Below are positions 1 to 9,220 of a stretch of 64,000 nt of DNA, in pieces. Both the position numbers and the translations under genes were made by a program. Below the pieces are notes generated by a model. The model ran no database searches and was not told the DNA's origin. It worked only from the letters and a program-made list of their open reading frames with translations. The DNA lies in the NCBI RefSeq assembly GCF_000276665.1, contig NW_004955417.1, forward strand, positions 29,900,552-29,964,551, given 5' to 3'. Position 1 is the first letter of the stretch. Each line of letters starts with the position of its first letter. The stretch is from Chinchilla lanigera. Lineage: Eukaryota > Chordata > Mammalia > Rodentia > Chinchillidae.

Positions 1-647
1 TTGGATCAAATCAGGCCTCGTCACCACTAGCTGGGCGGCCCTGGGCGTGTTCTTTAACTTCTCTCTGCTGGCTGGAGTTCTGCATCCTGATGGGAACTGT
101 AACCGCACACTGGACAAGACGGTGCTAAAGATAAATGAGGCAGGAATGCAAGGCTGGAAGGACGGCTCAGTATGCATGTGAGACGCGATCTCTTCACGCT
201 TAGCGCCCACAGCGGCAGAGAGCGGAAGGACCTGCTCTTCACGTGTTGTTGGCAAGGAGCGTGTCTCAGTCCTTCCGCCTGTGTAACCCCAGTGCTAAGT
301 ACTCACCGGGGACGGATCGAAGCCCTGCACTGGCTGACAGACCACTGGACATCCACTGTTTAAGCTTAGGCCACGGGCAGCGGTCTGAGTTGGTTAGTTT
401 CAGAGCTTCTGTCAGGCTTATCTTGTGATTTGCTTTTCTTCATGGAGTTTGGAACTCGCCCAGAGGATCAAAGGCAGCCTGAAGGGAGGCTTCTTCATCC
501 AACATCTGCCTGTCCGTTAGCACCCTTGTGCCCTAGGACGCAGGAGGCAGCAGGAGCTCAAGTCAAGCTGTAAGGGGCTCAGCAGCCCTTCCAAAAGATG
601 GAGGAGAGCAGCTTCCTCTCTGGGTGGAATTAGAAACGTGCGTCCAG
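1..647. other. unique-looking sequence, no gene seen
   Basis: No recognisable exon, RNA gene or repeat. The short open frames here (about 60 residues) overlap on both strands and resemble no family I know. Confidence 0.5.
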
Positions 648-687
648 CACTTCTGTAATGATTCCCTCACTTCTGTAATGATTCCCG
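648..687. repeat. perfect 20-bp tandem duplication, two copies
   Basis: The block 648-667 (cacttctgtaatgattccc plus one base) is followed directly by a second copy at 668-687, differing only in the last base. This looks like a simple slippage duplication in otherwise unique DNA. Confidence 0.9.
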
Positions 688-1979
688 CCTCACCATGCAC
701 ACCATCCAGGGAGGAACTCTGAAGTTAAGATGCTTTCAGACCTAGAGAACCTTGTCCTCAAGGAGAATACTTATTCTCTTCAAAAAACCAAAGAGTTTAA
801 CCTTTCTTTTCTTTTTATCTTCTTTAAAAGGAAAAGATTTCTTTGGTAAAACAGTTTAGTTTTTCCCAAAGAAAATATCCATGGAGACCGATTTATGCAA
901 AAAGGCTGTAAGAAACATCCCTCAGTGGACAGTAAACATGTCACTGTATATGTACATAGGAAAGGCCTTATGTTACGCATCTGTCTCAAAAGGAGATAAA
1001 TTTTAAAAGGAAGCAGAAAGGCTTCCCTCTGGGGCAGGAGCTGCTGACCTAGATTCCAGGGCCACCCTTGGCTGAGGGACCTCGGGGAGCAAAGTGCAGA
1101 TCCCGGGAGAGGAAAAGCTTCTCCCAGGGATGAGGCTGGTGCCCAGGGTCTGTCACTGCTGGGCAGGGGACGCTGGGCACTTGGGTGGCAGAGAGCACCT
1201 GACCTCTGACTGGAAGGCCAGGCTGCCAGAGGTCGGAGGATGTCTGCCACCCCACACTGAGAAGAGACACCGGCTGTCAGTGACTCTGGGCAGCTTGGGA
1301 TGCCCACAGTGAGCGTGGGAGAAACTACAGCCGGACCCACCGTTCACACCAACTGAGGCACAGTCCTGGGAGAGTGGGCAGGAAGGGGGGAGCGGCGGAG
1401 GGCACAGGCCCAGGAGCTCCAACTGCAGCGTCCAGATCCTGCTGTGTGGGCCTCGGTGCCCGCAGACGGGCCAGCAGGAGCGGCACCACCCTGGGCCAAC
1501 AAGATCCGCTAAGTCGACAGGACCCCCAGGGAGCCTCCTGGACATCGATGTCTGGGAAGCCCCAGCGGGTGTCACACACAGACCAGAGTGATGCTCAGGG
1601 ACGCCCCAAGTCCTGCTCACGCCTGCGCAGCCTCCCTGTGAGCCTGGGACGTGCCCTGCTCCTCCTGTAGAACGTGGCACACACAAGGACATGTGCAGCA
1701 GCCACTGCTGGCTCCGACCAGCTGGCTCGCAGTCAGCAGTGAGTAGCTCATGTGGGCCCGCGGCCACAGAGGGAGAGCCTGTGCTGGGCCTGTGGACACG
1801 GTGGCCCCTGCGGGAGCAGCTGTGAGGTCCCCAGGGTGTCCTCACACAGCACCCAGCAGGGCCTGTGTCCAGTTCCCGCCAGCAACAAGACCGGAAGCAG
1901 CCTCCTCCTCAAATGGGGGCACAGTTCGGCGGCTCAGCTGGCGAGCCTGTGCCAGGCACAGCGAGGCCCAGGGTGCAGG
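688..1979. other. GC-rich unique sequence, no gene seen
   Basis: Open frames of up to 230 codons on the minus strand (1153-1845) and 138 codons on the plus strand (1752-2168) overlap each other. They are rich in Ser, Pro, Gly, Arg and Cys, as expected of translated GC-rich non-coding DNA, and contain no domain I recognise. Confidence 0.5.
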
Positions 1980-2480
1980 AAGGTGAGTCAGGAACGGGGC
2001 TGCTGGGCGAGGCCAAGCCGGCGGCAAGTGAGCCAGCGTGACTCGTTCACCGGCCTCCGTGCCGGGTTTCCCCACGTCCGCAGAGGAGACAGAGGCGCAG
2101 TCGCCGTGCGGGGCTGCGCAGCGTCTGTGTCCGGAGTTCGCCGTGCACTCTGCACGTGGTGCGGCTGACCGGGGTGGCCTCAGCGCCCCCAGTACATCTC
2201 TGCCATCGCTGCCTTTCTAGTGGGACTGAAACAGGCTAAAGACACCCTGAAGGTGAAGGGATTCCGCTGCGTCTCCCTAGGGTGCGCTTCCTGGGAGTCT
2301 CACGTGATGCGTGGGCGGGCGCTGCCGGGATCCGTGTCCCGGCTTCAGGTATTCACCAGGACGCGTCCTGGACTCTGGTGACGTGCAGGTGGGAGAAGAC
2401 GCGGCACACTGTCACGTCCTGGGCGGAGGCAGGCGTGGGGCGGTGATTCGTCCACACCATGGAGGAGGGGGAGCTCCCGG
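1980..2480. promoter_or_regulatory. candidate CpG island
   Basis: Counting by eye, there are roughly two dozen CpG dinucleotides in 1981-2200 and about twenty more in 2260-2480, in sequence of about 65 percent GC. That is near the number expected without CpG depletion, whereas most of the window is visibly depleted. CpG islands often mark promoters or intragenic regulatory sites in mammals. No TATA box, first exon or convincing downstream transcript can be tied to it, so a promoter role is inference only. Confidence 0.45.
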
Positions 2481-5057
2481 CCAGGAGAACAGACCCACAG
2501 TGGGACCTTCACCCACTGGCTGCTGTCCGGACAGTGCAATGAGACGGCCTGAATCCCACGCTTGTTCCTGAGGTCAGACTGCTTGGGCCCCGCTTTCTGA
2601 GCTCCCCTGTGTCTCTTTTTACTGCAGTGACCTCGAACATGTAGTGGGAATTCAGCCAGCATGGCCTCCCTCAGGTGACGCGGAGCGGCCCTGCTCTCAC
2701 TGCCTGCAGGACCTTCCTCCCGTGTGAAGCCCACGGCCTGGGCTCCTGCTGAGAGGTGAGGAGAGGGAGCAGGCCTGTGTCTTAGGACAGATTTTCCTTT
2801 GCATTTTTTTCTCTGCTGAAGTTTGTGGTTTTCTTGCTAATGCAAATGTGCCGTTCTCTTAGCCTGCTGGGAAGCCCTGGAGTTGTGAAAACTGGAAACC
2901 AGAAACCGCATCAGACCCAAGCAGCGGCTAGGACAGAGCCCTGTGCACGCTCTCTCATTAATGCTTAAGGTGCTGGTCTCGATGCTCGAGAGCGTGGTTC
3001 ACCCCGCAGGCGTCTGTACAGAGGGTTCTTTACATCCTTGTTTCAGAAATGTCTAATATACTGTAATCATAAGAGGCCAAAATCATTGACTACTTTTTCA
3101 TGGTAAACCCACTGTGAGTGTATGTCTTACCGTTCATAAGCCTTGGTTTGGGGAGAGTGACTGTGAGGGCTGTGTAAGTTTTCCTTCAGGATGTGACTAG
3201 GGCTGAAGATAACCGGGACAGTCACACCCCGTTCCCAAATGCTTCTCTTTGCAAACAACTCAGTTCACACACAAAAGTGTTCAGCAGAGTCTTGCTTCTG
3301 TGTGCAGACTGCACGGTGTGACTAACACAGCCATGGCCACCTTCCCCACACAAACACAGCCATCTCCCCCCAAATCATGCAGCAAATTGAACTGATAAAA
3401 TGAGGTACCCCTGTAATGCCAGCACAGCACAACAATCATGATAATACCAATGATTGTACTAATAATCGCTACAGCTGCTTTTAAAATCTGAATCCACCTA
3501 AATTAATATGTGTGCAATTTAAATAGGTTGTATCAGGAAAGTTGTATTACTCATTTTTGAAAGAAGCTCCAATCACTAACAGTAACAGAGGAAAATACAT
3601 CGTCGGCTGACAGACTTCCCTGCAGAAGGCTTTCATAACCTGTGTTTTATTCGAGAAGACTAAAGGCACATGGGAAGGGAATTGTGCAGTCACAGAAGAA
3701 ACACGGCCCAGGTACAGAGTTTAGATCGTACTTATTTCTGGTTGCGTCTGGTGATAAACAGTTTGGGGGCAGCACCGGCTGTGAACAGGAATAACAGGAA
3801 TAACAGGAGTGTGAAAATGCATCACACACACTCAGGCCAACAGCCTACCTGCTCTGGGACCTCTGTGGCCTCAGCCCACAGCCGGGGTGACACATGGTGA
3901 GAGCGACCCCCGCAGGACCCCGCCGGAACTCTGCGGACCGCCAGGCCCAAGTTGTGCAGTGGGCAGTGGGTGCTGGTGTCGTGCTAGGGACTCAGGCGAC
4001 TTGTTGTCGCCTTGCCAAGGGCTGGGGTGTCCCCTTTGTTATTTGTTTTGTGTGCCTCATTGTATCTTCCTCTCAGACTCCCCAGATCATCGACTAACCA
4101 ACCTTACCCTGCCCATGGCCAGCAGGGCTGGAGAGCTGCTTCCCCCGAGCTGAGAGTTGGAGACAAGAACACCCAGTCAAGCTGCTAGAAAAACTTCCTG
4201 CTGAGACAGGAAAGGGAGCTAGGAACGGAGCAGAGTCCTTCTGCTTTCAGACTAATCAGGGGAGAGCCGGGAGATTATCAGAACGACCTGCTAGGGAAGC
4301 CAGCGTTTGGACACAGGGATGCGGCCTTGTTGGCTGCTCTAACCAGGCTTGGAGCACAGACAAGAAAGAAGAGCTTTTGATCTCTGGGAGGTAAACAATC
4401 TGCGAGTGCAGTTAGGGAAACCTCAGGAGCTGTTCTCCTTGAAGGGAAAGACTGCTGACTGAAGCGTGCAGTCCAGACGTGACTCACTCTGGTCTTTCTG
4501 ACAGTGTGACCAGGTTAAAGGACATTTCATGCAGCAAACCACACCCGAAATTTCCAACCCCCTGGAGTGCTCCAGGGCCAAGACTTGCTCTTACGGAAGG
4601 AGCTGAAGCCCGAATACTTAGATATTGGCACCCATTTCCAAGGTTGTGGGAAATGCCCTCGGGGGACAAGTTCACCTCAAACTATGCTATCTACGAAATG
4701 AACTCAAGGAGCTATTTTCTCCTTAGAAGTTTAACTGTTGCATTCCTGATGCCGTTTTCTAAGTAAGACTTTCTCCTGCTCAGTGACGGCCAGCCTCCCG
4801 GAGAAGATGTGTTTCCTGAGCGGTGACTCATTGTAGTTTACGTCTTCACAGGGCCGTGTGTACTCTGAATTGGTGTGGAATGCACACTTCCATCCCTTCC
4901 TCCCTACTCAGGCATCTTCTTGGGTCCCTCTAGTGGCTGTGATCGGTGACCTGTCCTCTCAGATACAGTTGTGGACCCTAAAGTCGGAGCCTCATTGCTC
5001 TGTCACTTCTAGACAGTTCCATCTCACGGTCCCGCTTGTGTTATCCCACACTGGCCT
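2481..5057. other. unique sequence with an AT-rich, possibly conserved core
   Basis: No gene is seen. The stretch about 3390-3600 is AT-rich, contains several TAAT-type homeodomain-like cores (for example attaatatgtg, taataatcg) and carries no obvious repeat, which is typical of a conserved non-coding element. Conservation cannot be measured here. A short duplication of ataacagga occurs near 3789-3806. Confidence 0.4.
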
Positions 5058-5336
5058 TAGATAAAGCAAAGTTAGCTGCTAGTCAGTGGGATGGATCCTT
5101 GAAAGTTCTCTAACACTCCACTCCTGCTTGTGTTTGAAAAGTGTCCAAATGGAGTCTTTTTTTTTTTTCTTTTTTGGTCTTTTGAGACAGGGTCTCCCTA
5201 TGTAGTTCAGGCTGGCCTCCAACTCACAGCAATCCTCCTACCTCAGCTGTCCCTTGCTGGAATTACAGGCATACACCGCTATGCCTGGCTGTCCAAATAG
5301 TCTTAAAGGATAAAACCAGTAGATACGTAAACTACT
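5058..5336 (+). repeat. left arm of a large inverted repeat (SINE inside)
   Basis: This 279-bp block matches the reverse complement of 8085-8362 almost base for base. The match covers the flanking non-SINE DNA on both sides (tagataaagcaaagttagct at the left, agtagatacntaaactact at the right) and the SINE between. I estimate about 93-95 percent identity by eye. The arms are separated by 2748 bp. Because both arms carry the SINE at the same site with the same target duplications, the duplication happened after the SINE insertion. Confidence 0.9.
5157..5290 (-). mobile_element. B1-type SINE (7SL-derived), antisense
   Basis: Read on the minus strand it starts agccaggcatagcggtgtat, contains the cctgtaattccagc box-A-like segment, and ends in gagaccctgtctcaaaag and an A-rich tail (T-rich here at 5157-5182). 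Flanking imperfect target duplications (gtccaaatggagtct at 5145 and gtccaaatagtctt at 5291) mark insertion. Its sister copy is at 8132-8263. Confidence 0.85.
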
Positions 5337-8084
5337 TGGTTGCATTTGGTCTAAAAATCCCCCTGAGTTCCTTGATCTTTCTATCCTTCACCATCTCCCA
5401 GGCAGGAGGAGTGATCAGCTGCCTCTTCCCCTTTCACAGTAGCATGGAGCATGTTTGCATTCACCCTTCTGGTCGCTGTCTGTGTCCAGCAGGCAGCGTG
5501 TTGTGTTTGGACACGGAGCCTCAGGGCAGACCTAAGCTGGCAGCCTCTGGGGAGAACGGTAACTGCATGAGCCCAGTCTCCCAGTGTTCTCAGGGTGGTG
5601 CCTGTTAATAGCCTGCGGCCAGAGCCCTCAGCAGAGTGATTTGTACCCACCCAGGCTCCGAGGGCCTCTGGGCTGGTGGATTCCACTCGGCCCATCCACG
5701 AAGTGTGGAAGGAAAGCGCCTTCTCCATGGTGCACCCAACAATGTGAGTCGAGAGCCCGGGCCTGTGTCTGAGGCTAGTTCTTCTCATTACAGTGCCATT
5801 TTTAATACATTTAATGAAATTAGCCTTTTACTATAAAGTGGCCCAGCATGTACAGTGCAAATAAAAACAAGAATACTCTCAGAATGGTAAACCATCATTA
5901 TCTCAGGCTTTGGTTCCACAGAGGGTCTAAAGTATAAAAATGGGCAGATTCAGATGTTTTTCCTGCATTCCAGGTTCTCAGGTTTTCTTCTCCAGAGAAA
6001 CTATATCTTAATTGAACCTGGTCCCTTTACTCTCGGAATTATCCCTGAAAAGCCCCTCAGCAGTCCAGGGAAACCGTTACTCTCCCACGTTGCCTAGCAC
6101 CCAGGTCCCCATAGACGGCGACTTCTCAGCCACCACTTAGTGACCCTGTGACCTGCCTTGGCCTGCTCAGGGCACTGTTGAAACCCCAGACCGGTGACAT
6201 GTGAACAGTTCGTGTTTACTTCTCGTGGTTCTAGAGGTGGAGGAATCCAGGGTGGCGGGTTCACAGGTCTTGTCTGGCGGAGTCCCCTTTTGCACAGAAG
6301 GCCAGCTCCTCACTGTGACCCGGAGGAAGCAGGGCAGCAGCATCTCCAGAGTCTCCCTTATGAGGCACTCACTCCACTCACAACAGCTTGATCACCCCAA
6401 AGCCCAGGACCTAGCACAACGCCTTGGGGTTAGGATCTCAGGGTACGAAATGGGGGTCTGTATCCACACCGGCTCTTGGCCCCATATCCACACCTGCCCT
6501 GTGCTCCGTGTCCAGTCTTACTCTTTGATCCTCCTCTGCGCATCTCTCTTCTGCATATGCAACAAGCCATATTTACCCATCAGCGCAGTAGTGAGCTTTC
6601 TCAGTGTGAAGGCAAAGCATTGTAAGGGGATCCACTTAAAAATTACATAATGAGTCTTTCTGGTCACATGGAGACCAACAACACAGAGCTATGGGGAGAC
6701 CAGCCTTCCTTCTTACCCCTAAGATGCCGCCTGAAGGGATCCCTTCTCCTTATGCCGTGCTACCGGCCCAGGACCGACAGGTGGGACGCACGTGGGCAAG
6801 TCTGCTCTTCCTTAGGGTGGGCTCTCTTTTGGGTTCCAATCAGAAGGTTTTTGTTGTGTTCTATATTTCAGTACCCCAGACATCCTCTTTAGGGTTCATT
6901 TCCCCTGTTCCCTTTCAGTCCCTCAGAATCAGTGTGTGTATGAATGCGTAAAAGAGAGAAGGAGACAGAGGTAAGCGAGGAGCACTTTGTGATGTCCCAG
7001 GCTGGAGCCCAGGGGCCTCTGCAAGGACAGTGCTAGGGTGACCTGTGGCGGGTAGATGATTTTCCAGATGAGCCAATGAAAGGACATGTGTTTACTCCAG
7101 GACAGGCCAGAGAGGACAGGCCAGGGAAGACAGGCCCAGGAGGACAGGCTGGGGAGGTATTCTACTGTGAAACAGGCTGTGGTAGCAAGGATCGCAGGTT
7201 CTGCAGATGGGGCTGAAGCCTGTGGCTGGCCACTTGTGAGTGGTGTGGCCTCAGCTGGCTTTCTGAAACCCTCTGTGGGAAGACGATAAGGGTGCTTCCT
7301 GTGTGGTGATAGTGGTGAAGGCTGCACCCATGCACACACTGCTCCATCGACCCCTGGTCCTACGTGGAGCTGGCTGGCCCCTTGCTCAGTGCCATGCTCC
7401 GTGGCTCCATGGCCGTTGGAGGGCACCTGAAAACCTTGACCATCTTTATTGAACCTGGTGCTGGGAACTGGGTTGTGACAGACACCTAACTCTTGACTGG
7501 AGCGACAGCTCACTATCACTCCTTGGGGAGGAAGCCCAGCTTGCAGGGTCAGGGTCCCCCGCAGACTCACCCAAGCTCTGCCTCACGTGCTATCTCACAT
7601 CCAGGCATCTCGGATCCTGTGGATAATAAGACTTAGGCCTGTTTCTTGGGGGACCAAAGCTGCCCCTGGCGGGATAGGCAGGCTGAGGCTGAGAGGGCTT
7701 CTGCTGTCTCTCAATTACACAGAAGCTAAGCTGAGGTCTGCAGACTGCCTGGAGCCGCACCTGGGCCCTGAAGAGGAACTGAGCTCATAACTCTTCAGAG
7801 AATAAACACGAATCCCATCTGCTCATCACTGATTAGCTCCTGGCAAGCCCGACCGTATCACCACTGAGGATGGATATAGAGCATCTACGATATCCACTCA
7901 TTTCCCCCTGGTGTACCTGACCTAGTTTAACTCATCGATCAGTTTACACTCAGCTGTAATCTGCAGCAGTCTTTGGTTTGCTGAGCCATGTGCACTGCGG
8001 GGAATTTGCTCTGCTTCTATTCTTCAGGTGAAATGTCTTTTAGCAAAGCCTTTTACAGGTTGTCAGATATTTTTAACACTGTAT
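5337..8084. other. spacer between inverted-repeat arms; no gene seen
   Basis: This 2.75-kb interval shows no recognisable exon. It contains a short degenerate minisatellite (7099-7158). The largest frame (6929-7570, minus, 213 codons) has no known domain and is probably chance. Confidence 0.5.
7099..7158. repeat. short degenerate minisatellite, about 14-16 bp unit
   Basis: About four consecutive copies of an aggacaggccaggg-like unit, with small length changes, are visible. Confidence 0.7.
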
Positions 8085-8362
8085 AGTAGTTTATGTATCT
8101 ACTGACTTTATCCTTTAAGACTATTTAGACAGCCAGGCATGGTAGCGCACGCCTGTAATTCCAGCATGGGGGAGCCGAGAGAGGAGGATCGCTGGGAGTT
8201 GGAGGCCAGCCTGAACTACGTAGGGAGACCCTGTCTCAAAAAACCAAAAAAGAAAAAAAAAAAGACTCTATTTGGACACTTTTCAAACACAAGCAGGAGT
8301 GGAGTGTTAGAGAACTTTCAAGGATCCATCCTACTGGCTAACAGCTAACTTTGCTTTATCTA
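8085..8362 (-). repeat. right arm of the large inverted repeat (SINE inside)
   Basis: Reverse-complement partner of 5058-5336. It runs from agtagtttatgtatctact to ttgctttatcta and includes a full SINE in the opposite orientation to the left arm. Outside these limits the two loci stop matching abruptly on both sides, so the duplicated unit is about 278 bp. Confidence 0.9.
8132..8263 (+). mobile_element. B1-type SINE, sense
   Basis: It begins gccaggcatggtagcgcacg, has the cctgtaattccagc segment and ends gagaccctgtctcaaaaaac with an A-rich tail. It is flanked by gactatttagac (8119-8130) and gactctatttggac (about 8264-8277), an imperfect target-site duplication. It is the same insertion event as the SINE at 5157-5290. 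Confidence 0.9.
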
Positions 8363-8493
8363 CATTAGTGATCATTCTTCCTCCGTGGTCAGAGTGCTGA
8401 AATGAATGCTGGATAGCATGTCATCTGTAGTGGACTGACCACTGGTGGTCAACTTATCACCTCCAGCTGAACTGAGTAAGGGTGGTGCTGGAT

Positions 8494-8528
8494 GTTTCAC
8501 AGATCTTTGCAGCATAGATCTGTGAAAC
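8494..8528. repeat. perfect 13-bp inverted repeat (hairpin)
   Basis: gtttcacagatct at 8494-8506 and its exact reverse complement agatctgtgaaac at 8516-8528 are separated by 9 bases. It lies inside the repeat cluster 8457-9220. Confidence 0.95.
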
Positions 8529-9220
8529 AGGCCTGCATGAGACCCACCTGGAGACTGTTGCCAGCAGCCTAAGAGGCAGAACTGGAAAAGGAACTAAAGA
8601 GGCTGTGGGGAGTAGAGAAAGGCTGTTGGAGCTGGTGGAAGCTGTAAGGAGTTGTTGGTTCTGTTGGAGGAGCTCGTCATGCTGGCTTTCTTGATGAACT
8701 TGGCTGTTCTCATCCTCCAAGGAGCTCAGGACCTCGTTGGCACTGTGAATGGCTTTGGTTCACTTTGGGGGAGCTCTGGGCCTCACTCTGAGCATGGCCT
8801 CCTGGCTCTGGAGGGGAAGATGGTGCACTGCCAGTCTCCTGGAGAAGACTGCTGTGTTGGTTTCCTTGATGGGAACTCGGCCATCTTGATGATCGGATGA
8901 GCTTGGGACCTCACTGTTGCTGAGGATGGCTGTGGTACCTTTCAGGGGAGGTGTGATTCTTCTGAGCATCGTTTCTTGGCTCCAATGCAGATCCTTCAGC
9001 CTGCTAGTACAGATCCTTCATCCTGCTGGCACGGACTTTCTAGATTCCACCACTGACCTTTGGGCCTTTGCAGCACATATCTGTGAAACAGGCCTGCATG
9101 AGATATTGTTATGGGCTCTGGGCCTCCAGTTAGATTCGTGGGAGGCATTGCTATGAGCTCTAGGTTCTCAGCTGGACTCATGCAGGACATTTCTGTGGGA
9201 TCCAGGCCCTCAGCTGGATT
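8505..9220. repeat. complex degenerate repeat cluster of unknown family
   Basis: Three layers of internal repetition are visible. A 38-bp segment at 8505-8542 recurs at 9066-9103 with two mismatches. A block of roughly 100 bp (about 8675-8770, key words tttcttgatg, gagctcaggacctc, atggctttgg) recurs degenerately about 178 bp later (about 8850-8947). Three tandem units of 42-43 bp lie at 9094-9136, 9137-9178 and 9179-9220 (shared words cctcagctggatt, catgcaggac). This looks like a decayed satellite or the repeat core of an uncharacterised element. The minus-strand frame 8457-8720 (87 codons) begins MEDENSQVHQ and matches nothing I know. Confidence 0.75.

Noticed and set aside
1153..1845. 230-codon minus-strand frame
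   Set aside because: GC-rich chance frame overlapped by others on both strands; no domain and no exon structure.
6929..7570. 213-codon minus-strand frame
   Set aside because: Crosses a degenerate minisatellite and lacks any recognisable family.
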